This document shows, one piece after another, positions 55,162 through 63,038 of a stretch of DNA of 64,000 nucleotides. The stretch comes from Streptomyces sp. NBC_00335 (GTDB lineage Bacteria; Actinomycetota; Actinomycetes; Streptomycetales; Streptomycetaceae). The first letter of the stretch is position 1; each line of letters opens with the position of its first letter. Location: assembly GCF_036127095.1 (NCBI RefSeq), contig NZ_CP108006.1:7803501-7867500 (forward strand). The letters run 5' to 3'. The translations under genes and the position numbers were made by a program. The notes beneath the pieces are model-generated. The model worked only from the letters and a program-made list of their open reading frames with translations, did no database searches and was not told the origin of the DNA.

Positions 55162-56759
55162 GGCGCCGGCTCCACGCCGGCCCGGGTCGCTTCCGCGATG
55201 GCCGACGGGGCCGGGGGCGGTTCGGGCGCGAGGGTGAAGGTGATGCGCGTCCCGTCCCGGTACTCCGGGTCGACGGCGATGGTACCGCCGTGGAACTCGA
55301 CGATCTTCTTGCACATCGCCAGGCCGATTCCGCTGCCGGGATAGACGTCCTTGGTGTGGAGCCGCTGGAAGATCACGAACACCTTGTCGGCATACTCGGG
55401 TTCGATCCCGATGCCGTTGTCGGTCACCGTGAACCGCCACAGCTCCCCTTCCCGGACCGCGCCGACACGGATCTCCGGTGCCAGGTCCGGGCGGCGGAAC
55501 TTCACCGCGTTGCCGATCAGGTTCTGCCAGAGCATGCCCATCTGGGTGGGATCGGCGACCAGGGAAGGCAGCGGATCGTGCGTGATCGATGCGCCCGACT
55601 CCTCGACGCCGAGGCTCAGGGCGGACAGGGCCCGTTCCATGACCGCTTCGAGGTCGACCTTCTCGGGATTGTGGTGGACGCGGCCCACCCGGGAGAAGTC
55701 GAGGAGGTCGTTGATCAGGGTCTGCATCCGGTTGGCGCCGTCGACGGCTATGGCGATGTACTGGTCCGCCTTGGCGTCGAGCTGCCCTCCGTAGCGCCGC
55801 TGGAGCAGCTGCGTGAAGCTGGAGACCTTGCGCAGCGGCTCTTGCAGGTCGTGGGAGGCCACGTACGCGAACTGCTCCAGCTCGGCGTTGGAACGCTGGA
55901 GGTCGGCGGTCTGGGTGTCCAGGCGCCGCCGGGCCTCCTCGCTGAAGGCCAGCTCGCGCACGAGCTGACGGCGCATGAAGTCGATCTCGCCGCTCAGTCG
56001 CCGCAGGTCCGCCGGACCGGCCGAGCTGATGGGGTGGTCGAAGTCACCTCCGGCGACGGTGCGGGCGTCCGCCCCCAGCTGCTCCAGCGGCCGGTTGATC
56101 CCGCGGCGCAGGCCTTCGAAGACGAGGACGGCCATGAGGGCGACCACGGCCGCGATCGTCGCGAACAGCCAGTTCCGCAGCCTCATGGTGGCGGCGAGAT
56201 CGGCTCGGGTCCGGTCCCGCTCCGCGAGCAACTGTTCCTGCTGGCCGGCCATGGCCTGACGCAGGGCGTCGAACGACGTCTTGGCCTCCGCGGCGCGTGC
56301 GGTGGCCAGGGGTGAGGGTGCCCCGGACGGCGAGGCGGCGATCGGACGGGCGATCCTCTCCTGCCATGTGGAGACCGCGTCCTGGAGCGCCTTCAGGTCC
56401 GCGAGCGCGCGGCCGTCGCCGTCCAGGAGCCGCGCGAGTTCCACGGCGTACACGTCCTGATCGGTGAGCCCCTGCTGATAGGGCTGGAGGAACTCCGGGG
56501 TCCCGGTGAGGCCGTAGCCGCGGATGCCGGTCTCCTGGTTGAGGAGGGCCGATTCCAGGCGGAAGGAAGTGGTCAGCGCGGGCACCCGCACGTCCACGAG
56601 TTCCTCGCTGATCGATGCCGTCCGCCCCAGCACCCACGCCCCGGTCACACCGAGCAGGGCCAGCACCGTCAGCGAAGCGGCGACCCCGACGCGGAGCCAC
56701 CGCCGGGTCGTCCACGCGGAGGACCTCCGCGCACCCGACGGTGTCAACATGCCGGTCAT
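55158..56759 (-). CDS. CHASE3-domain sensor histidine kinase
   Basis: A 533-residue membrane kinase. Transmembrane helix 1 (residues ~24-44) and helix 2 (~195-215, WLFATIAAVVALMAVLVFEG) flank a CHASE3 extracytoplasmic domain (SFRLESALLNQETGIRGYGL, KALQDAVSTWQERIARPIAA). HAMP follows, then a bacteriophytochrome-like HisKA (FAYVASHDLQEPLRK), N box NLIGNAVKFR, G1 DNGIGIE and G2 GSGIGLA. Such kinases often work with Rcp1-type single-domain receivers and RsbU phosphatases, exactly the neighbours here. The ATG at 56759 is preceded by GGGAATCAGAGG. It is divergent from the HTH-receiver gene across a 16-bp palindrome. Confidence 0.92.
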   Translation of the reverse strand: MTGMLTPSGARRSSAWTTRRWLRVGVAASLTVLALLGVTGAWVLGRTASISEELVDVRVPALTTSFRLESALLNQETGIRGYGLTGTPEFLQPYQQGLTDQDVYAVELARLLDGDGRALADLKALQDAVSTWQERIARPIAASPSGAPSPLATARAAEAKTSFDALRQAMAGQQEQLLAERDRTRADLAATMRLRNWLFATIAAVVALMAVLVFEGLRRGINRPLEQLGADARTVAGGDFDHPISSAGPADLRRLSGEIDFMRRQLVRELAFSEEARRRLDTQTADLQRSNAELEQFAYVASHDLQEPLRKVSSFTQLLQRRYGGQLDAKADQYIAIAVDGANRMQTLINDLLDFSRVGRVHHNPEKVDLEAVMERALSALSLGVEESGASITHDPLPSLVADPTQMGMLWQNLIGNAVKFRRPDLAPEIRVGAVREGELWRFTVTDNGIGIEPEYADKVFVIFQRLHTKDVYPGSGIGLAMCKKIVEFHGGTIAVDPEYRDGTRITFTLAPEPPPAPSAIAEATRAGVEPAP

Positions 56760-56823
56760 CCTCTGATTCCCCTCCCGAGACAGCCGCCTTGAACAGGGCG
56801 CAGCGCACACTGTAGAGGGCCTT

Positions 56824-56839
56824 GACAACAATTGTTGTC
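56824..56839. promoter_or_regulatory. perfect 16-bp palindrome GACAACAATTGTTGTC
   Basis: A perfect inverted repeat in the 111-bp gap between the kinase and HTH-receiver genes. TTGACA (56822-56827), a consensus -35 element for the plus strand, overlaps its left arm; no convincing -10 element is seen at 17-18 bp. A regulator bound here would block that promoter and could control both directions. Confidence 0.7.
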
Positions 56840-56870
56840 GCACGCCGGATCAGGGCCTAGGGTTCGGGGT

Positions 56871-57644
56871 ATGCCCGGCACCAACTTCCACCTGCGGACC
56901 ACCCCGAAGGAGACGGCCGCCGTCGCCGACGCGGCCGTGGCCGACCTCACCCGTCGCCTGGCGCTCGGTCTGCAGAAGGACCTCTCGGATCCTGCGGCGG
57001 ACGACCGCGCGCAGGCCCTGGTACGCCTGCATGTACTCGACCACCTTCAGCGGGCCGTGGAACGACTGCAGCGCGGAGCGGCCACGGACGCCGCGCGTGC
57101 GGGAGCCGGATACCCCCAAATCGGCCGCGCATGCGGCGTGACCCGTCAGGGAGCCCGCCGCCGCTGGCCCGGGCTCTTCAACCACACCGACGATGCACCC
57201 ACGGAGCAGATGACGATGAACGACCCCGCCCGACCGTTCGATGTGCTGCTGGTGGAAGACGACATCGCGGACGCCATGCTCATCGAGGAGGCGCTCTCCG
57301 AGCGCGGGGCCCGCAATCTCGTCCAGGCCACAGACGGTGTCGCGGCCCTGGAGCACCTGCGCGACCCCGACAGTCCGCGCCCCGACCTCATCGTGCTCGA
57401 CCTGAACATGCCCCGCATGAACGGCCGCGACCTGCTGCGCATCCTGAAGAACGACGCCGACCTCCGGACCATCCCCGTCGTCGTCCTCACCACCTCCTCC
57501 GCACCCGACGACGTCGTCGGCGCCTACACCAGCCACGCCAACGCGTACGTGACCAAGCCGGTCAACCTGGAGGAGTTCGAGCAGGCCGTCCAGAGCATCG
57601 ATGCCTTCTATCTGGACACCGCCACGCGCCCGCACCGCGCCTGA
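56871..57644 (+). CDS. helix-turn-helix protein fused to a Rcp1-type receiver domain
   Basis: A 257-residue protein. Residues 1-105 form a helical region ending in a helix-turn-helix (YPQIGRACGVTRQGARRRW, 81-99), of the type found in small Streptomyces DNA-binding proteins. Residues 123-250 are a receiver domain with VED-D (128-131), the phospho-acceptor Asp177 (IVLDLNMPRMNG), VLTTSS and VTKPVN. The reversed order (DNA-binding first) and the lack of an output domain after the receiver are unusual. ATGs at 57210 and 57216, with GGAG close by, could also produce a receiver-only form. Divergent from the CHASE3 kinase; the intervening palindrome could be its own site. Confidence 0.82.
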   Translation: MPGTNFHLRTTPKETAAVADAAVADLTRRLALGLQKDLSDPAADDRAQALVRLHVLDHLQRAVERLQRGAATDAARAGAGYPQIGRACGVTRQGARRRWPGLFNHTDDAPTEQMTMNDPARPFDVLLVEDDIADAMLIEEALSERGARNLVQATDGVAALEHLRDPDSPRPDLIVLDLNMPRMNGRDLLRILKNDADLRTIPVVVLTTSSAPDDVVGAYTSHANAYVTKPVNLEEFEQAVQSIDAFYLDTATRPHRA

Positions 57645-57780
57645 CCGGCCGCATCGCCTGATGTCGCGCCGTCCAGGAACCGCAGGAGCTCGGTGGTATC
57701 GGCTCTGGCGCTGGATCGCCGCGAAGGTGTACCCGGTCGACGGCCGGGTCGCCCCGCCGGCCGCCGGCCGCCGTACGCGG

Positions 57781-58290
57781 TCAGTCGACAGCGATGGCCC
57801 GGCTGGCCTGGGGATCCCGGCCGCCTTCATGCCGGGGATGACGGCGCTGCCAGTACGGATTGTCGTGGGGGAGCTTGCTGGAGACGCGGCCGTACATCCC
57901 GAAGGTCATGACGATCAAGCCCATGACGAAGCTGAACATCACGTTCGTCATGCCGAATCCCAGGATGTTGGCGCCTTTGTCGAGGATGAAGATGTGCGCG
58001 AACCCACTGAGCAGGAACAGCGCTCCCACCGTGATGTTGAGGGTGGAGGCGAAGTTGCCGCCGATGACGGCGCCTGCGGCGAGCGCGAGCCCGACGACGA
58101 CGGAGATGACGCTCAGGGTGGTGTTGGTGGTCAGGCCCGCGATCGTCTCGCCTTGCGTGTCGAAGGGGCGGAGGGCATCGGCGAAGCCGAGCACGCCGAA
58201 CGCGATCAGGGTCAGCCCGCAGAGAAGGGCGCCATAGCGGTAGACGGTTGCCAGCCTGTGATCGACTGAGAGTTCGTCGCTCAGCTTCAT
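57781..58290 (-). CDS. DUF4383 membrane protein
   Basis: A 169-residue membrane protein with four transmembrane helices (YGALLCGLTLIAFGVLGFAD; SVISVVVGLALAAGAVIGG; TLNITVGALFLLSGFAHIFI; MFSFVMGLIVMTFGMYG). This matches DUF4383, a family common in actinomycetes of unknown function. Its C terminus is charged and cytosolic (KLPHDNPYWQRRHPRHEG). The ATG at 58290 follows GAGGAGCCC. It lies downstream of the secreted cyanophycinase-like gene on the same strand, but a terminator hairpin in the 277-bp gap suggests its own promoter. Confidence 0.9.
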   Translation of the reverse strand: MKLSDELSVDHRLATVYRYGALLCGLTLIAFGVLGFADALRPFDTQGETIAGLTTNTTLSVISVVVGLALAAGAVIGGNFASTLNITVGALFLLSGFAHIFILDKGANILGFGMTNVMFSFVMGLIVMTFGMYGRVSSKLPHDNPYWQRRHPRHEGGRDPQASRAIAVD

Positions 58291-58520
58291 CCGGGCTCCT
58301 CAGCTGGTGTGGACGGGATGCTTCACTTCTCGAAGGCTCCTTCGGATCGTTTCGGGTGAGCGACACCTCCGGCGAGGTGGCCGGTCCAGCCGAACGTATC
58401 CGCAGCCCGAGTCGACGGGCGACTTGCACCGTTTATGCACAATTTCGGGGTCGCGCCTTCCCCGCCTTCTGGTGTGGCGGAGCCGATGTGCAGAGCCGCC
58501 CACCACGGGCTCGGGCAGGC

Positions 58521-58562
58521 GGCGGATGCCGGAACCGGAGAGGGAAGGCTCCGGCACCCGCC
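58521..58562 (-). terminator. terminator hairpin after the cyanophycinase-like gene
   Basis: Arms 58521-58533 and 58550-58562 give a 13-bp stem (one G-U on the minus-strand RNA) with a 16-nt loop, starting 5 nt after the minus-strand stop codon at 58568-58570. No T tract. Confidence 0.7.
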
Positions 58563-58567
58563 ATGTC

Positions 58568-60001
58568 TCAGCTCTTCGTCAGGGTGCAGGTGTACGGAGA
58601 GCTGCCCGAGCTTTGGTATGCGTCGAGCTCGAGGTAGTAGGTGCCGCTTCCGGCGGCGGTTCGGGTGAAGGTGAGGGACTCGTCCATGCCCACTCCATCG
58701 TTCACGGACCGGTCGATGGTGCTCCCGCCCGAGTCGAGCAGGTAGAGGTCGGCGTCATAGGCTCCGTCCGGAATGGTGCACTGGATGGCGACCCGCTCGC
58801 CGGCCGAGAAGGAGACGCGGAAGTAGTCGCGATCGGTGGTCGACTTCATGCTGCCGGTGAGTGAGGCGGGGTAGGTCAGGGCGCCGGCGTCGTCAGCGGT
58901 GGCGCGGGTGTCGTTCGTTTCGGTTTCCGCCAGGGTGTTCGCGCCTCCGGGTGGGGTGCAGCCGGTCTGCGGTGTGCCGGTGTACAGGTTGGGGTCGGCG
59001 ACTCCGTTCGTGACGCTGCGGAGGTAGTAGCCGCAGGTGGGGCGGTTCCTGAAGTCGTAGGTCTGCCCGGGTCCCAGGCGCCAGATCTTGTAGTTCGAGA
59101 AGGTCAGGGGCTTGCCGGACGCAGCCTGCTCCGGCTGGTGGTCGCCCAGGACGACGTAGGCCTCCTTGCCGTAGAGGGTGGCTGTTCCGTTCTTGTCGAG
59201 GAGCAGTGAGCTGCCTTCTTCGACTCCTACGCCCCAGGCTTTGCCTCCGGAGGTCCGGCCGTCCTTGATGGCGCGGGCGACGAAGGCCATGGTGCGGCCC
59301 ATCCGGTCGCGGGTGGTGAAGTGGGAGTCGTTGATGACGCCGCCGTAGTTCGCCCAGTCGAACATGCCGGTGGTGAAGGTGATGTAGCTGTCGTACGGGT
59401 TGGCGAGGGCTTCCGCGCTGGTGACGCTGCCCTTGCAGGCGTCGTAGACGACGGGGCTGTTGATGTGGTGGCCGGCGCTGCCGCCGCCCGAGCCGCCGCC
59501 CTTGGCCACGACGGACTCGACGGACGCCTCCAGCGCGCTGCCCTTCCAGGCGGCGTAGCGGCACTGGTCGCCGCCGGCGAAGTAGACGAACTCGGCGTTG
59601 CGGATATCGGTGTTGACCTGGCTGTTGTTGCCGTCCGCGGCGGCGGTCAGGGTCCAGGTCGTACAGGAGTTGACGCCGGGTAGCGCCATCGCGGCATCGC
59701 ATTCGGGGGTGGTGCTGCCCGAGGTGGGGGCGGAGCCGGCCAGGACGACGACGTCCAGGCTTCCGGTGCCGCCGCGGACGGCGTCGATGGCAGCGGACAT
59801 GGAGCCAGGGATGATCTTGCCGTCGCCGTTCATGGTGAAGGCAGGGCCCTGCCATGACGTGCGGCTGACGTCCGAGCCGCTGCCCAAGCGGACCCGTGTG
59901 GCGGCAGCCTGCGCGCTGGAGGTCGAAGTGAGCGTGGCGGCAAGTGTGAGCAGTGCTACGGCAGTCGAGGCCGGCGAGGCGTGCCTGAACCGTGTGCCCA
60001 T
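58568..60001 (-). CDS. secreted cyanophycinase-like S51 peptidase with PPC domain
   Basis: A 477-residue secreted protein. Residues 1-33 are a signal peptide (ALLTLAATLTSTSSAQAAA). The S51/cyanophycinase core spans ~35-330, with VVVLAGSAPTSGS, the conserved EFVYFAGGDQCRY, and the nucleophile Ser175 in GGGSAGHHIN. The C-terminal ~110 residues form a bacterial pre-peptidase C-terminal (PPC) beta-sandwich (ETNDTRATADDAG, YFRVSFSAGERVAIQC, YYLELDAYQSSGSSPYTC). Cyanophycinases cleave cyanophycin to beta-Asp-Arg; a secreted form suggests use of external polymer. It is divergent from an amino-acid ABC transporter operon with an M20 peptidase. Substrate specificity is inferred. Confidence 0.85.
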   Translation of the reverse strand: MGTRFRHASPASTAVALLTLAATLTSTSSAQAAATRVRLGSGSDVSRTSWQGPAFTMNGDGKIIPGSMSAAIDAVRGGTGSLDVVVLAGSAPTSGSTTPECDAAMALPGVNSCTTWTLTAAADGNNSQVNTDIRNAEFVYFAGGDQCRYAAWKGSALEASVESVVAKGGGSGGGSAGHHINSPVVYDACKGSVTSAEALANPYDSYITFTTGMFDWANYGGVINDSHFTTRDRMGRTMAFVARAIKDGRTSGGKAWGVGVEEGSSLLLDKNGTATLYGKEAYVVLGDHQPEQAASGKPLTFSNYKIWRLGPGQTYDFRNRPTCGYYLRSVTNGVADPNLYTGTPQTGCTPPGGANTLAETETNDTRATADDAGALTYPASLTGSMKSTTDRDYFRVSFSAGERVAIQCTIPDGAYDADLYLLDSGGSTIDRSVNDGVGMDESLTFTRTAAGSGTYYLELDAYQSSGSSPYTCTLTKS

Positions 60002-60358
60002 GGCTTCTCCAAGGGGTGGGGGAGGGGTTGGTGAATCTGCAGGGGGCAGGGCGTGGCGACGCCCTGAGCGGCGCTTGTGGGAGGTGCGCCGTCCTGTAGG
60101 GGGATGCAGTAGCGGAACTTACAAGCCGAGCCGAATGAACGGTAGATGTAGAGCGTGAATCACCCTTCCCTTCGGAGGAGTGGGTGATTTGGTCAGTTCA
60201 ACGGCCCGCGCTGCGTGGTCTCGTGGCAGAAGGGGTGCCCGTTACCGCAATGTAAGGAGCGATACATCTAGCCATCAGGCGAGCGATTCTGTAATTTCCG
60301 TGTTGTAGTCGACGGCGAACACCCCGTCGGCCCCGAAGACCGGAGAGGCATACGCCTG
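60002..60358. promoter_or_regulatory. divergent promoter region (cyanophycinase-like gene / ABC operon)
   Basis: A 357-bp gap with no coding frame I can support. It must hold the promoters of both the secreted peptidase and the transporter operon, and contains a stem-loop at 60158-60189. The complementary short elements CTTACA (60118-60123) and TGTAAG (60251-60256) lie either side of it, each next to a GCGG/GAGCG context, which could be distant half-sites of one regulator. Confidence 0.5.
60158..60189. promoter_or_regulatory. inverted repeat AATCACCC / GGGTGATT
   Basis: Exact 8-bp complementary arms (60158-60165 and 60182-60189) surround a 16-bp centre that is itself purine/pyrimidine-skewed (TTCCCTTCGGAGGAGT). 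Located in the shared upstream region, it is either a regulatory protein site or a leader stem-loop. Confidence 0.55.
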
Positions 60359-61312
60359 ATGAACACCCGTCTGTCCCGAAACCTGATCACGGCGCTGACG
60401 GCCGCGACCGCGCTGGCCACGCTCACTTCTTGTTCGGACCCCGCTGCCGACACCGCCGAGGCCACCGGCGGACAGCCGGCCACCATCGCCGGGGTAGCGG
60501 TCACGAAGGACACTGCGCTGCACGAGGCACTGCCCGACGCGATCAAGAAGGCGGGCACCGTCCGCGTGGCCACGGACGTGCCGTACGCGCCGTTCGAGAT
60601 GTTCGTGGCCGAGGGCAAGCCGGAGCTCACCGGCCTCGACTACGACCTGGGGCAGGCGCTGGGGGCCAAGCTGGGTGTGACGTTCGCCTTCGCGCCCCAG
60701 AAGTTCGACGGGATCGTGCCGGCCATCCAGGCCGGAAAGTTCGACGCGGCGATGTCGGCGATGACGGACAACAAGGAGCGCCAGGCGGTCGTCGACTTCG
60801 TCGACTACTCGGTCTCCGGTTCCGGGATCATGGTGGTCAAGGGCAACCCCGAGAAGATCACCACCCTCGACGACCTGTGCGGCAAGAAGGTTGCGGTGCA
60901 GGCGGCGACCAATCAGCTCGACCTCCTCAAGGAACACCAGGCCAAGTGCAAGGCCGACGGTAAGAGCGAGATCGACATCCAGACCTTCCCCAAGGACTCC
61001 GACGCGCAGCTCGCCCTGCGCTCCGGCAAGGTCGTCGCCCAGGTGCAGACCAAGCCCGCCGCGGGCTGGACCGCCAAGACCGCCGACGGTGGCAATGCCT
61101 TCCAGGTCGTGGATGACCCGGCCGCATCGGGCGGCTACGGGGCCTCGCCGAACGGCATCGCGGTCTCCAAGAAGCTGCCCCGGCTCAGCGACGCGATCCA
61201 CAAGGCCTTGCAGGCTCTGATCGACGACGGAACCGTCACCAAGATCTTCGACAAGTACGGTGTCGCATCCATCGCCGTCAAGGAGGCCACCAAGAACGCG
61301 GCGGTGGACTAG
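60359..61312 (+). CDS. amino-acid ABC transporter substrate-binding lipoprotein
   Basis: A 317-residue lipoprotein. A signal sequence ends in the lipobox LTSC with the lipid-modified Cys25. The SBP_bac_3 domain follows ([66 protein letters not shown]), the cluster type that binds polar and charged amino acids. It delivers its ligand to the membrane permease encoded next. GGAGAGG precedes the ATG at 60359. First gene of a four-gene operon, divergent from the secreted cyanophycinase-like peptidase; the ligand could be Arg, Asp or the dipeptide, but is not determined. Confidence 0.93.
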   Translation: MNTRLSRNLITALTAATALATLTSCSDPAADTAEATGGQPATIAGVAVTKDTALHEALPDAIKKAGTVRVATDVPYAPFEMFVAEGKPELTGLDYDLGQALGAKLGVTFAFAPQKFDGIVPAIQAGKFDAAMSAMTDNKERQAVVDFVDYSVSGSGIMVVKGNPEKITTLDDLCGKKVAVQAATNQLDLLKEHQAKCKADGKSEIDIQTFPKDSDAQLALRSGKVVAQVQTKPAAGWTAKTADGGNAFQVVDDPAASGGYGASPNGIAVSKKLPRLSDAIHKALQALIDDGTVTKIFDKYGVASIAVKEATKNAAVD

Positions 61313-61314
61313 AA

Positions 61315-62277
61315 ATGACGACCACCACAGCCCCGGCGGACATCGACCGCCCGGCCCCCGAGCAGCTCACCGTCGTGCCGCTGCGCCATTACGGCCGCTG
61401 GATCGCCGCTGTTGCGGCCATCACCGCACTCGTCGGTGTCGCCGGATCACTGGCGAAGAACGGCAATCTCCACTGGGAGATCATCGGCCGCTTCCTCTTC
61501 GCCGACCTGATCTTCTCCGGACTCGTCACCACCCTGTGGCTCACCGTGGCCGCCATGGCCCTCGGACTCGTCCTCGGCACGCTGGTCGCAGTGATGCGGC
61601 TGTCGTCCAACCCGGTTCTCTACGGCATGTCCTCACTGTTCGTCTGGTTCTTCCGCGGCACCCCCCTGCTGGTCCAGATCATCTTCTGGGGATACGCCGC
61701 CGCCCTCTACCAGTACGTGAAGATCGGCATCCCGTTCACCAGCGTCACCTTCTTCCAGGTCGAGACGAACTCCCTCCTCACCCCGGCCATCGCAGCCCTG
61801 CTGGCCCTCGGCCTCAACGAGGCCGCGTACGCCTCGGAGATCGTCCGGGCCGGCATCCAGTCGGTGGACCCCGGCCAAACCGAAGCGGCGCACTCCCTCG
61901 GCATGCGGCCCGCCCAGACCATGCGCAGGATCGTGCTGCCCCAGGCCATGCGGGTGATCATCCCGCCGATGGGCAACGAGACGATCAACATGCTGAAGAT
62001 GACCGCCCTGGTGTCGATCATCTCGGCGCACGACCTGATGTCCAACATCCAGGACGTGTACGCGCAGAACTACCAGGTCATCCCCATGCTCGTCGTCGCC
62101 AGCCTCTGGTACCTGGGACTGGTCACCCTGCTCGGCATCCCGCAGGCATGGCTGGAGCGCCGCTACGGCCGCGGCTCCGACCGCGGCGGCCACATCTCAC
62201 CTCTCCGCCGCATGTTCGCCGGCGCACCGGCCGAGCCCGCCCGCACGAAGAAGAACACCAAGGAGGCGGCCGCGTGA
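61315..62277 (+). CDS. amino-acid ABC transporter permease
   Basis: A 320-residue membrane protein of the HisM/GlnP type. The first transmembrane helix ([19 protein letters not shown]) is followed by about five more; the binding-protein-dependent transport EAA loop reads [20 protein letters not shown], with [19 protein letters not shown] in helix 3. It forms the channel with the lipoprotein above and the ATPase below. It starts two bases after the lipoprotein stop and overlaps the ATPase start by four bases (GTGA), so all three are translated together. A single permease suggests it homodimerises. Confidence 0.93.
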   Translation: MTTTTAPADIDRPAPEQLTVVPLRHYGRWIAAVAAITALVGVAGSLAKNGNLHWEIIGRFLFADLIFSGLVTTLWLTVAAMALGLVLGTLVAVMRLSSNPVLYGMSSLFVWFFRGTPLLVQIIFWGYAAALYQYVKIGIPFTSVTFFQVETNSLLTPAIAALLALGLNEAAYASEIVRAGIQSVDPGQTEAAHSLGMRPAQTMRRIVLPQAMRVIIPPMGNETINMLKMTALVSIISAHDLMSNIQDVYAQNYQVIPMLVVASLWYLGLVTLLGIPQAWLERRYGRGSDRGGHISPLRRMFAGAPAEPARTKKNTKEAAA

Positions 62278-63038
62278 ACGTTCCCATGGTCCGCGCCCAA
62301 GGCGTGCGCAAGCACTTCGGGAAACTCGAAGTCCTCAAAGGCATCGACCTGACCGTCGAACGCGGCCAGGTGTGCTGCCTGCTGGGCCCCTCCGGCTCAG
62401 GCAAGTCGACGTTCCTGCGCTGCATCAACCACCTCGACCGCGTCGACGGCGGGAAGCTCGCGGTCGACGGCGATCTGGTCGGCTACCGCCAGAGCGGATC
62501 GCGGCTCCACGAACTGCGCGAGAAGGAAGTCGCCGCGAGGCGACGCGACATCGGCATGGTCTTCCAGCGCTTCAACCTCTTCCCGCACATGACCGCGCTG
62601 GACAACGTCATGGAAGCCCCCGTCAACGTCTGCAAGACCGCCACGTCGCAGGCCAGGGACGAGGCCCACCATCTGCTGGAACAGGTGGGCCTCGGGGACC
62701 GGGCCGGCCACTACCCGGCCCAGCTCTCAGGCGGGCAGCAGCAGCGCGTCGCCATCGCGCGAGCCCTGGCGATGAAACCCAAACTCATGCTCTTCGACGA
62801 ACCCACCTCCGCCCTCGACCCGGAATTGGTCGGAGACGTCCTGGACGTGATGCGCCGGCTCGCGGCAGACGGCATGACCATGGTCGTGGTCACCCACGAG
62901 ATCGGCTTTGCCCGCGAGGTCGGTGACACCGCCGTCTTCATGGACGACGGCGTCGTCGTCGAATCCGGTGACCCGCGCCAGGTCCTTGTCGAACCCCGAG
63001 AGGAACGCACCCGCGCGTTCCTCTCGAAGGTCCTGTGA
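62274..63038 (+). CDS. amino-acid ABC transporter ATP-binding protein
   Basis: A 254-residue ATPase of the HisP/GlnQ class. Walker [11 protein letters not shown]-loop [12 protein letters not shown], signature [16 protein letters not shown], Walker [15 protein letters not shown] and H-loop VTHEIGFA are all present. GAGG-type ribosome sequence AAGGAGG precedes the GTG start at 62274, which overlaps the permease stop. Completes the polar amino-acid importer; the following M20 peptidase gene overlaps its stop by four bases (GTGA), tying the peptidase to uptake. Confidence 0.95.
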   Translation: MNVPMVRAQGVRKHFGKLEVLKGIDLTVERGQVCCLLGPSGSGKSTFLRCINHLDRVDGGKLAVDGDLVGYRQSGSRLHELREKEVAARRRDIGMVFQRFNLFPHMTALDNVMEAPVNVCKTATSQARDEAHHLLEQVGLGDRAGHYPAQLSGGQQQRVAIARALAMKPKLMLFDEPTSALDPELVGDVLDVMRRLAADGMTMVVVTHEIGFAREVGDTAVFMDDGVVVESGDPRQVLVEPREERTRAFLSKVL

